Under the pieces are notes generated by a model that worked only from the letters and a program-made list of their open reading frames with translations, ran no database searches and was not told the origin of the DNA. From the NCBI GenBank assembly GCA_025642075.2, contig JAODUO010001195.1, positions 35,001 to 99,000 of the forward strand: a stretch of 64,000 bases of DNA. The letters run 5' to 3'. The DNA comes from Ridgeia piscesae. Its lineage: Eukaryota > Annelida > Polychaeta > Sabellida > Siboglinidae. Within the stretch, counting starts at the first letter, position 1. Every line of letters begins with the position of its first letter. A program made the translations under genes and the position numbers. Shown in pieces: positions 40,163 through 53,100 of the stretch.

Positions 40163-41094
40163 AAGTTATAATTTTCACAGAGGATTCTAAGTGAATGGAA
40201 CATACATGTATTATCTGCCAATTGTGTGGGTGCTTGTAGTGTAAATATGGTTACAATTTAATTGATCCATACCTTTGAAGGATAAGATACACAGATAAAA
40301 AGGGGTTGGACTCTCCATAAGCCAAAAGGCTTCCTTGTCCACCTGCCAACTAGAGCTCATTCTCTGGGTGTCAATTGTTTAAATCATAGACAGGGTGGAG
40401 GGTTGACATATCACTAAACATAATATGTCAAGGCGGGCTTTGTAAACCTCTGGAATTATCCACAATACATACATCTGTAATAAAATATTTCTTACCACTC
40501 TTAAAAACAGCACCAACGGAATTGGTCTTGTCTTTGTAAATACTGACTCCATCAAAATCGACCTCATCAGAAATGTTTGCTCTGGCGAACCAATCAGTCT
40601 TGTCATCTTGGTCAACTAGAATGACAAATCCTACAACAGACAAGCTATGTCCTTACAGAGCATATTCTTGTGTATATTTTAAATTGTTTTTAAATTCATA
40701 TTGCTATAACTATGCCAGCTCTGCAATTAAATAAGTATAATGTTGGTATCTATTGAAATAAATATTAAACAATGCAGACATCAAATTGTATATCTTAAAC
40801 ATCATCATTGTTATAAACATAGGCTTTAATATACACCAATAAGCATTAACTAATTATTAATAATAATAATTTTTTATTTGTAAAATGTTTCTGCTCAGAG
40901 GCGCATACATAAAACATTTGTAACATATAAATGTATAAAATATGACTACCGGTAATCAATTTAAAAGTCAAGTTGTTTAAATGATAATAAATAAATAATT
41001 AAATAATTATAGTTTCTAAAACTCAAAGTGTATAAGCTAAGCTTATCAGCAATAAATAAATATATAAATAAATAATTAATAAAAATAATCTATA

Positions 41095-41173
<79 letters not shown>

Positions 41174-44100
41174 CTTTTGTGTCTTTAAATTCGACTTAAA
41201 AAGTTCAAGTCTCTTAATGGCTATCATTTCAAACAGCATTTAATAAAAACTACGTGACACAATTAACAAATACATCTGAGCGCCATTCAATCCCAAAAAT
41301 GGAACACACTGAAGAATGTACAAATCACACACAGCAGTGTAAAAATAAAAACATGCACCACTCATGCATGTTGACAGCAAAAATGAAAACATATTTTGGG
41401 GCGTTTAGTTGCAACTTGCATGTTGTTAGGCACTTGTTGTGACTTGAGACACGTACCGCTGCGGGAACTGTTCATGGCGATGTAGACTCTGTCAGAATCA
41501 GCATCCGACGCCGCAAACGCACTGAACACGGTGGCTGCAGTTTCTACCCCTTTCTCATCAAGGGCTTTTACAGTTCGCCCCTGTAGGGTGAAGTTACCAC
41601 CGTCTGTCTTAATAAGTGTGTACTCCCCCAGCCCATTGAAGGTGTATTGGAAGTTGTCGAGGGTGTGAATGTGAGGGTCACCAACAAACCACGCTGAAAC
41701 ATGCAGATTGGTGAACAGGCAGAATCATGCTGGCTCTAGTGTTCGTATCATGTAGTCAACAGGCACTCATTTAGTCAACAGGCACACTCATTTAGTCAAC
41801 AGGTACACTCATTTAGTCAACAGGCGCACTCATTTAGTCAACAGGCGCACACATTTAGTCAACAGGCACACTCATTTATTCAACAGGCACAGTCATTTAG
41901 TCAACAGGCGCACTCATTTAGTCAACAACCAAACTGTACTTAATCGACAGGTATACATACTCGTTAAGTTGACAGGCACACTGATTTCGTCATCAGGCAC
42001 TCTCGTTTAGTCAACAAGCACACTCATTTAATCACCAGGCAAACTGTTTGGTCAACGTGCACATTCGTTAAGTGGTTACCAGGCAGACTGTTTAGTCAAC
42101 AAACACGCTTGTTAGCCAATCGGCACACCTTTCAAGCTGACAGACACACTCACTTTATCAGCAGGAATACTCGCTTAGTCAACAGTCACACTTATTTACC
42201 TGACAGGCACACTTGCTTAGTCAATAGATACTCACTTAGTCAACAGGACAATCATTTACTCAACAGGCACAACAGGATAAGCAATCAATTTTAATATTTC
42301 AGAATTCATGCAAGAGTTTTTTTTATATATAATGTGTATTTTATTTCAATTAAAATACACTGTACTTAAAATGACAAGAAGAAAAACTTTGTATACAAAT
42401 TTAAAATACATTCTGGGGCACGGTGGTATAGTAGTTAGAACATTCAACTCTTGATAAAGAAATTCCAGGTTGAAGAGTTTCCGGAGATCACTCAACTGTA
42501 TAAATGAGTACCAGAAAACTCTGGTGGATATGTTCTAGTCTTCATGCAGTAATTGCATAGTGCCTGAATGCTTCCCAGAGAAGTCAAGTTGGTTAGTGTT
42601 TACCAATCCGTTCAATGGTACAGGTGCGTCAGGAATAAAACGTAAAGTGGTCTCAGCAGTGCTGAGGACTTAAACCTGTTATATAAAAACCTAATTTGCT
42701 AAGGTTCAATTGAAATACTCTACACCAGACATGCTGTATATAAAATGTTGGTAATTTGTGGAAATTACTGAAACTTATTTGGGGAAGAATTGGTCAGATA
42801 GGCAACAATTTACCAAACTATCAGTGCATATTTATGCATATCAAATACACCAAATCGAAGTAGCTGTGGGTATATTAAAGTAGACAGTGTCACATAAAGC
42901 AGACAGAAGACACTGACCTAGGAAGGGTGCAACATAACCCCAGCATGCATCCAAGGGCCGTGCGTCATAGAAGATGTTACAGTTGTCAGACTTGTCACAG
43001 CACCAGTCCTTGGGGTCTATGTCAGTCTCTATGTGGGCCTGTCCATAGCGGGGGTGTAGGTAGAAGGTCTGCCCTCCGCTCCCGTCCCGCCGGCCAATCA
43101 GGGAGCCGTACTCATAGCAACACAACTGTAAAAATGCAGTGACGCAGAATGTTGATGTTTGATAACATGTTGTCTTACTTTCACCTGCTCTCTGTCTTCC
43201 GTCCCTCACTCAGATGTTGTTGTCCTCTCGTTGTCCCTGTCATCAGGGGTGAGGTACCTAGGTCATGGTTACTGTCATATTTTCTTAGTCTTTTCTTTCC
43301 TCTCCTCATTTTTCTCTCACTGCATTCTCTATATACAGTCTCCAATCCTTCTATCTGTTGCTGTTGGTCTCCATTCTCCTCCCACTCTTTCCAGATCCCT
43401 CTTTACACTGTCCTCCCACTGCAGTCTCCGTCTTCCTCGCCTTCCTTTTTCCGTTCACTTTCTGGGAATCTGATTTCTTCGCCAATTTTTCATCTCCCAT
43501 TCTTTCCACATGTCCGGCCCATTTCAGCCCACTCCTCACAAGTTTCTTCTTAGCATTTTCCTTCACTCCAACCTCCTCTCTCAGTTCATCCATTCTTTTC
43601 TTATCCGTTCTCTTCGCTCCACCATTCTTCTTACCCAGCAGTTTTCACAAACCTGCGCCTTCTGTTGCTTCTCTGTTAGTGCCATTGTTTCTAAGCCATA
43701 CATGTATGAAAGTTTGTAAACATTGATATGATTAATAGTTTCAGTCTGAAGGGTAAAATATCTGTCTGACAGCAGCAGACACTGCCTCTCTCCCCCTACC
43801 CAAAACAAAAGTAATGTTGTCTCATATCAGACCTCAACATTCTTAGATGATTCCTTAGAGAGTTGGTGACATTTGTTATAACAGTAACAGGCAACTGTAG
43901 ACACTTGGTATTTGAAGGTTACGTTTACAATTTCATCAATTTATTGAACAATTTATTTTATACATTTTTATAGTGCATTAATTGGTGCCACAATTTCAAC
44001 AATAAAAAGTGACACAATATCTAAACACCACACTGCTAATCTGTATCAATATTGTTTTACCTGATGGACCTTACTGCTACGCAAACAAACAAACAAACAA

Positions 44101-47100
44101 ACTAGATAAAACAAACAAACAAACAAACAAACAAACAAACAAACATACTACCTAATGCATGCACACAATAAGTACTAAAAAATCCTATGTTAGCCCAAGT
44201 TTGGGGTGTTTGGAGGAAACCACCTGAGACACAATAGGTCATGTGATGAAATAGCCAAGTCTCACAGAAGTAGACGTATAAGTGAGAATAGGCCATGCAT
44301 CAGCAGTGGTCCAAACACTACATCTAATATGGTTCAGTACCACCGTCAAAACCATACATAAAACTACATCTTTATACCAACAGGGATATATGCTTGTGAA
44401 ACTAAATGTATTCCAAAGGTGATGCCACTGCTTCATGTTAGGTTCATGGAGAGACACGTCACCAATGAACTTGTAATGAGAACAGCAGACATAGACTGTC
44501 GACATGACATCATCAAGTGTTGATGATGGAGACTAGCTGGGCATATTCTATGTTTATGGAGAGATCGAGTGGCACATATTGCGATGGAGTGGGTGCCTGG
44601 AGAATTGAAAGTGGATGTAACACCTGGCGCAAGACATTTAAGGAAGATCTGGCAAAAATGGAAAGCGACTGGAATTATGCCAAACCAAATGCGAATGATC
44701 ATTCCAGATGGCAAAAGATCGTCACCTGATATCCTGAAAGGAACAGGAACTAAGTCTAAGTACCGGTAAGTGTTACTTTCAGCAAGACCAACAATACATC
44801 AACAGGAACATCGTCTCCCTACCTGTGTTGACCAGCCCCAGGGCATTCTCTCATAGTAGCACACACGCTCTTCGAAGCTGCTCACAAACTCGATGAAGTC
44901 AAACTTCCAGCGACGGTCGTTGATCACCTGGCGCTGGTCACATGGACAGACGAGGGTCATGGACCAGCCCCAGCGCACGAGCCACCAGATGCCTTGCTGC
45001 TGCCAGTACCAGGAGAGACACATCAACTCGTAGTTGGGCCTCGAGTCACCCTCCGACACCCGGAAGTAGAACCGGCCCACTTCATCTGTAACCAGTAGTC
45101 TGTGTCAACTGGCTGGTTGTTGTGTGTGTTGTTTGGTTGTGTGTATTGTGTGGTTGTGTTTATTGCTTGGTTGTGTTTATTGCTTGGTTGTGTGTGTTGT
45201 GTGGTTGTGTTTATTGCTTGGTTGTGTGTTTTGTGTGGTTGTGTGTATTGTGTGGTTGTGTGTATTGTGTGGTTGTGTGTATTGTGTGGTCGTGTTTATT
45301 GCTTGGTTGTGTGTATTGTGTGGTTGTGTTTATTGCTTGGTTGTGTGTTTTGTGTGGTTGTGTGTATTGTGTGGTTGTGTGTATTGTGTGGTTGTGTGTA
45401 TTGTGTGGTTGTGTGTATTGTGTGGTTGTGTGTATTGTGTGGTTGTGTGTTTGTGTGGTTGTGTGTTTGTGTGGTTGTGTGTATTGTGTGGTTGTGTGTA
45501 TTGTGTGGTTGTGTTATTGTGTGGTTGTGTGTATTGTGTGGTTGTGTGTATTGTGTGGTTGTGTGTATTGTGTGGTTGTGTTTATTGTGTGGTTGTGTGT
45601 ATTGTGTGGTTGTGTGTATTGTGTGGTTGTGTGTATTGTGTGGTTGTGTGTATTGTGTGGTTGTGTGTATTGTGTGGTTGTGTGTATTGTGTGGTTGTGT
45701 GTATTGTGTGGTTGTGTGTATTGTGTGGTTGTGTGTTTTGTGTGGTTGTGTGTATTGTGTGGTTGTGTGTATTGTGTAGTTGTGTTTATTGCTTGGTTGT
45801 GTGTTTTGTGTGGTTGTGTGTATTGTGTGGTTGTGTGTATTGTGTAGTTGTGTTTATTGTGTGGTTGTGTGTATTGTGTGGTTGTGTGTATTGTGTGGTT
45901 GTGTGTATTGTGTGGTTGTGTGTTTTGTGTGGTTGTGTGTATTGTGTGGTTGTGTATATTGTGTAGTTGTGTTTATTGCTTGGTTGTGTGTTTTGTGTGG
46001 TTGTGTGTATTGTGTGGTTGTGTGTATTGTGTAGTTGTGTTTATTGTGTGGTTGTGTGTATTGTGTGGTTGTGTGTATTGTTTGGTTGTGTGTATTGTGT
46101 GGTTGTATGTATTGTGTGGTTGTGTGTATTGTGTGGTTGTGTGTTTTGTGTGGTTGTGTGTATTGTGTGGTTGTGTGTATTGTGTAGTTGTGTTTATTGC
46201 TTGGTTGTGTGTTTTGTGTGGTTGTGTGTATTGTGTGGTTGTGTGTATTGTGTAGTTGTGTTTATTGTGTGGTTGTGTGTATTGTGTGGTTGTGTGTATT
46301 GTTTGGTTGTGTGTATTGTGTGGTTGTATGTATTGTGTGGTTGTGTGTATTGTGTGGTTGTGTGTATTGTGTGGTTGTGTGTATTGTGTGGTTGTGTGTA
46401 TTGTGTGGTAGTGTGTAGCTGGATTGTGCATATTGTTCTGTACATGTGTAGTTATGTAAGCTTGTAAGTGATGACTAGTGTAACCCTTAAAACCAAACAA
46501 TTAAATAACCATGAACATACCAAAACAATCGTGCCAAACAGTACACATTAACAATAATCTAATTATCAGATCACAGTGATTTCCAGGTTTTTATGACACT
46601 ACAACGTGTCAGTGACAATTGTGTTACTATAATGACTGTTTACAACAAGGTTCGTAGCATACCTGTATTTCCAACAATATCTGCCATTTCAAAGGCGCTG
46701 GACTTCCCCGACTGAGCCAGAGTCCTAGAGTCTTCCTGTCCATTCTGTGTCACATAGAAGCCAATGAGACTGTCTCTCACTGTCCAGTAGCGGTCCCAGC
46801 CTGTCCTTTCATACAGGAACATGACAGACATACGCCACTGGGCTGGGTCATAGATCAACACCAGCTGGAACGTGTTCGGCTGAAACAATTACTGCAAACT
46901 TTAAACATACATGTGTCAAACCATTATACTTAGTGGTTGGTCATAATTGTGAACATTTTCTGATACAAACCGTACACTAGGATGCTTCCGTACACAACAT
47001 TTATTTTATTAACACTCATACGACTTTGTGACTTCGCTGGGAAGAGAATGAGGGGTGAGAAAGTGTTGCCACCCCATGGCACATGGGTAACCATCTAACC

Positions 47101-50100
47101 AAGGCCAGTGCTGGAAGTGAGTTTTCAAGACGAGTGCATCTTGTGTGCGGCGACAGACTTCTGTGTTTTAACCTGTATATTTCAAAAACAATTAATGTAG
47201 GACTGTTACAGGTGTGTATTCGTCACAACAATCAACATATTCACTGGGGGGAGGGGGTCAAGAAAAGCGTACTCTTTGTACGCTTCTACAAATTTGGACA
47301 ATTATGAAGACAGTGGTTGTGATGGCAAAACAAGATAGTAAAGGTTTGCAAACAATAATTGTAGTTCTAGTTGTTTCCAGTGCTCTGCAACATTGTGTTA
47401 ATTGATTGAGTGACTGGTCTGAATATATATCGTCGTTACTATGTTAACGTCTTACATGATCACATTCAACTGGTCAGCCTTTTTTCAGAAAAATTATAAC
47501 CAAGCCAACTAACCATTCTATGCTGGCACTGAGGGTGGTCACAATTTCTTTCCTATGCACGACAGCCATAACATTTTATGTCCTTTAATTAAATGTTAAT
47601 TAAACTTATCAGCAACAGTTCCTCAATAATTTGAATTTCCTGGAATATATTTCCAGACATACCTGTTCATAGAATTCATTGTAGTACATGCGTGGCGTGC
47701 TGTCTATCCAGGATATCACCATCACCCACGAGGGATCGATTGCAGACGACCCACCATAATCCACAGTGTCTCTCTTTGCGAGTTGCAAGGCATGTTTCAA
47801 TCGATACTTCTCAGTTATGCTCAGACCACTTTTGGTGCGATCATAAATGTGGTACGTCACTTGTCCAGCTTGAAAGTTGGCATCCGTCCATAGCGGTGCA
47901 AACATCGCAAATCCATTGTCATAAGCTGACCGTTTCTTGCTGCTTGACACAGTGAAGAAATCTGTCGGCATGCGTCGGTTGTACGACTGACCCATGGTGA
48001 TGTAGCCATTGGAGTAGATCTGTGAGTCGCAGAAAACACTTCATTAACAAAATCAACATGAATGATCAAGAGAGTGTGTGAGAACAACTTTACTGCACAC
48101 ACATACACTGTGTCCAATGCCAGAGTTCAGATACCTGTGAGATTACAAAGGTACTAACCTGTCATGACATGATGTCTATATGCAAACGACCTTTTGTAAA
48201 AGTGGCAGATGATAAGTTAATACATTTTGAGATCTCCAAATTACATACTTTTGTTATGCCTGATAATCAACACTGTGTACATTACTGAATAATGGGTGAA
48301 AGCAATGATCTTGAACTTAATCCAAATATACCCTAAGCCACTGCCTCCCAACTGTAAGCCACTGTCTCCCAGCTGTAAGCCACTGCCTCCCATCTGTAAA
48401 CCACTCCCTCCTAACTGTAAGCCACTCCCTTCCAACTGTAAACCACTCACTCCTAACTGTAAGCCACTCCCTCCCAACTGTAAGCCACTCCCTCCCAACT
48501 GTAAGCCACTGCCTTCCAATTGTAAAACACTCAGTCCTAACTGAAAGCCACTCCCTCCCAACTGTAAGTCACTCCCTCCCAACTGTAAACCATTCCCTCC
48601 CAACTGTAAGCCACTGCCTTCCAACTGTAAACCACTCCCTCCGAACTGTAAGCCACTCCCTCCCAACTGTAAGCCACTCCATCCGAACTGTAAACCACTT
48701 CCTCCCAACTGTAAACCACTCCCTCCCAACTGTAAACCACTCCCTCCCAACTGTAAACCACTTCCTCCCAACTGTAAGCCACTCCCTCCCAACTGTAAGC
48801 CACTGTCTTGCAACTGTTAGTCACTGCCTGTCAAGTGTAAGCCACTCCCTGCCAACTGTAAGCCACTCCCTGCCAACTGTAAGCCACTTCCTGCCAACTA
48901 AAAGCCACTTCCTCCAAACTGTAAGCCACTCCCTCCCAACTGTAAACCACTCACACCTAACTGTAAGCCACTCCCTCCCAACTGTAAGCCATTCCCTCCC
49001 AACTGTAAGCCACTCCCTCCCAACGGTAAACCATTTCCTCCCAACTGTATGCCACTCCATCCCAACTGTATACCACTCCCTCCCAAATCTAAACCACTCC
49101 CTCCCAACCGTAAGCCACTCCCTCCTAACTGTAAGCCACTCCCTCCCACCTGTAAGCTACTCCCTCCAACTGTTCAGTTATGTAATCTTCATCAAATGTC
49201 TGGTACGAACCTGGTGTGCAGCTAGAGCTCTTTACAAACAACATACCTCCTCTGGAGTGAGGGTACCGTACTTGTTTTATTAAGCATATGGTATGCTTAA
49301 GAAAACATTCTTAATTAAACACACTTCTTTTATGACAAAATGGTGGTGCCACCTAGCATAGGTTAACTGTTTCCACAATTAGTAATTTGCTTCCTTCTAA
49401 AGTTAGAACAGTTGAAAGTATTGTTAAATTCCGCCATAATTTTAAAACATACCATTACAACCTTGCCTATCCACCATAGCTCCCTAGTGTATCAATCAAT
49501 CTGTTGACAACTGGAATTTTTAATGACTCCGAGATCGATTAACCTTTGTCATTGATGCGCTTCTGAGCTTGGTTTCCAATGATTTTGGTGCAATAAATGT
49601 TATCTACTGGTATTATTAAATTTGCTGTCTCTGTTGTAAACTAACATGGTGCCGCTGATGTAAATTCAAGCTGGAATGGCAAATGGTAATATAAATTGTC
49701 TAGAAATGATTTATTCATCCAGACGTGTGTTTATGTAGTCAAAGGGATGCAGAGGCTGCTGATGCAGGTGGAACTTTGTGATGTTGTCATTGGGTCAGTG
49801 GTTCAGGTTACTGTAGTAACTGCAATCAATGATGAATCTGATGTGTTCGTTATTTAGGGAACGCACGCTTAATATAATTAATATAGTATCTGCATGCGGC
49901 TAACCTTAATGTCCGTGAACTCGGATGAGAATATCTTCATTCGAGGTGTTCCGATGAACCCTGAGGAGCAACTCTTGCCAGCCCAGTCACAGCTAAGGGT
50001 TGTAGTTCCCCAGTCGAGGGTCACATCCCCCTGCTGGGAGCCATAGGGATACAGACGCCTCATCACCACTGAACACACAAATAAAACAACAAACTCCATT

Positions 50101-53100
50101 ACCTCACACAAGATAAGGTAAAGGTAATTTCTTATATGTATAGCGCAACACCCAATCCTAAGGATTGGGTGTTGCGCTATTATTGTTACTCCCTGGCAAA
50201 CTTGTTCAATCAAAACACCATCTCTGCAATTACTCCGCGAACACTATTCGTACACAAATATACACCTATGTCTATAGCTAGGTACTCATTTATACAGATG
50301 AGTGAACTGGAGCAATGTAGAGGGAAAAGAACTGCCCAAAGTTTGACACTACAGCCCAGGAGTTCAAGTCTGGATCTCTTAGTTGAGTCAAAGGTTCTAG
50401 CCACTGCACTACTAAAATTACGCAACAAACTGGCTGTAGCAATTATTACAAACACAGTACTTTGAACTTCAATTAATTCTTATTGGCTGCATAATATGTT
50501 CAATCACCAGGCAGTGGCACGATTTTCTGGTAAACCAAACATAACAGGACAACACTGCCCTCTGGAGGGTATAAAACTTATCACTCAACTGGTTGACTGT
50601 TTCCCATGTGGGCATTGATCACGTCACTTAATTACTCTAAATAATGAGATATGCATTTTCTTAACGCATCACCAACTGGTAGGTGCTAGGCCAATGATCT
50701 AAGGAAGTGACACAATACAGGAAATGGCGAGTGGAACTTGGCACACCCCATGGTGTCTGGGGGAGGGTTACACCCAGTGGTGCCTGGAGGAGGGTTACAC
50801 CCAGTGGTGTCTGGAGGAGGGTTACACCCAGTGGTGTCTGGGGGAGGGTTACACCCAGTGGTGTCTGGAGGAGGGTTACACCCAGTGGTGTCTGGGGGAG
50901 GGTTACACCCAGTGGTGTCTGGAGGAGGGTTACACCCAGTGGTGTCTGGGGGAGGGTTACACCCAGTGGTGTCTGGAGGAGGGTTACACCCAGCGGTGTC
51001 TGGGGGAGGGTTACACCCAGTGGTGTCTGGGGGAGGATTACACCCAGCAGTGTCTGGAGGAGGGTTACACCCAGCAGTGTCTGGAGGAGGGTTACACCCA
51101 GCGGTGTCTGGGGAGGGTTACACCCAGCGGTGTCTGGGGGAGGGTTACACCCAGCGGTGTCTGGGGGAGGGTTACACCCAGCAGTGTCTGGGGAGGGTTA
51201 CACCCAGCGGTGTCTGGGGGAGGGTTACACCCAGCGGTGTCTGGGGAGGGTTACACCCAGCGGTGTCTGGGGGAGGGTTACACCCAGTGGTGTCTGGGGG
51301 AGGGTTACACCCAGCAGGTGTCTGGGGGAGGGTTACACCCAGCGGTGTCTGGGGAGGGTTACACCCAGCAGTGTCTGGGGGAGGGCTACACCCAGCGGTG
51401 TCTGGGGGAGGGTTACACCCAGCAGTGTCTGGGGGAGAGGTACACCCAGCGGTGTCTTTGGGATGGTTACACCCACCAGCGATGTCTAGGGGAGAGTTAC
51501 ACCCAGTGGTGTCTTGGGGAGGGTTGCACCCAACAGTGTCTGGGGGAGGGTTACACCCAGCAGTGTCTGGGGGAGGGTTACACCCAGCAGTGTCTGGGGG
51601 ACGGCTACACCCAGCAGTGTCTGGGGAGGGTTACACACAGCAGTGTCTGGGGGAGGGTTACACCCAAAGATGTCTGGGGAGGGCTACACCCAGCAGTGTC
51701 TGGGGGACGGCTACACCCAGCAGTGTCTGGGGAGGATTACACCCAGCAGTGACTGGGAGAGGGTTACACCCAGCAGTGTCTGGGGAGGGTTACACCCAGC
51801 GGTGTCTGGGGGAGGGTCACACCCAGTGGTGTCTGGGGGAGGTTTACACCCAGCGGTGTTTGGGGAGGGTTACACCCAGCAGTGTCTGGGGGAGGGTTAC
51901 ACCCAGCAGTGTCTGGGGGAGGGTTACACCCAGCAGTGTCTGGAAGAGGGTTACACCCAGCGGTGTCTGGAGAAGGGTTACACCCAGCGATGTCTGGGGG
52001 ATGGTTACCCCTCAGCAGTGTCTGGGGGAGGGTTACACCCAGCAGTGTCTGGGGGAGGGTTACACCCAGCGGTGTCTGGGGGAGGGTTACACCCAGTGGT
52101 GTCTGGGGGAGGGTTACACCGAGTGGTGTCTGGCGATCATTTCACTAACGTTTTTTAAACCCGATTTTACCCTTTAAAATCAATTTTGATCCATAACAAT
52201 GATCTTGAATACCCGAAAACTGTCAACATAATGACGCGCCAGCGGGACATTGTCACTGGTGTGTCACAAAAATTGTGTTCTCAGTAATATGGCAATGGAT
52301 ATTTGCATTTTGAAAAAATATTTACTTCAACAACCTATTTTGTTTAAGTATGAATTTTCATTAAGAACTCTTCATCTTAGTGAAACTGTCCCCTGGACAA
52401 GATCTTTGTGAAAGCGGCACATCTATGACATACCTGTCTGACAGTTGACTCCTGTGTAGAGGTCAGGCAGACAACTACAGCTGTAGCCACTGACCAGGTC
52501 CATACAGCTACCTCCATTCTCACAGGGACCACTTTCACACTCGTCTATGTCTACAAACAGAATAAACATCAGTTTTTACTTTAAAATAATAAGTAAGTAA
52601 GTTCTTATATAGCGCAGTGTCCAGTCCTCAGGACTGCTCAAAGCGCTTTACACATTACTTCCCTGACAGACCTGTTCAACCATACACCGTCTCACCTTAT
52701 CTATGCATACAAACATCCACCACTATTTATAACCAGGTACTCATTCATACAGCTGAGTGAGCAATGTCGAGTGAAAAAAACTTGCCCAAGGTTTCGCACA
52801 ACTGCACAGGATTTGAACTCAGGTTCTCTTAGTCGAGAGACCAAAGCTCTACCTCTGAGCCACTCCACTCTATGCAATATATATTTCTTAGGACTGCTCA
52901 AAGTGCTTTTCACCTTACTCCCTAGCAAACATGTTCTCTCAAACACCACCTTGACTTCTCATATATAGCTTTGGTACAATTACAGCAAGGATATTATCTG
53001 TACATAAATTTCTGAAATAAAAAGGTTAAAATTTCCCCCCTAAAAAAATAAAGTAAAAAAAACCCCCAAAACAACTTTAAAAACAAACTATTCCTTTTTT

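Noticed and set aside
45102..46500. Cys/Val-rich membrane-like plus-strand frames and Thr/His-rich minus-strand frames
   Set aside because: The 17-bp GT-rich unit has no stop in any of several frames. Apparent hydrophobicity follows from TGT/GTT/TTG codons, not from a real membrane protein.
50707..52177. Frames of 260-479 residues (GGGLHPAVS / GEGYTQQCL repeats)
   Set aside because: Three overlapping frames are open at once on the same strand over the 27-bp array, which is diagnostic of a low-complexity repeat.
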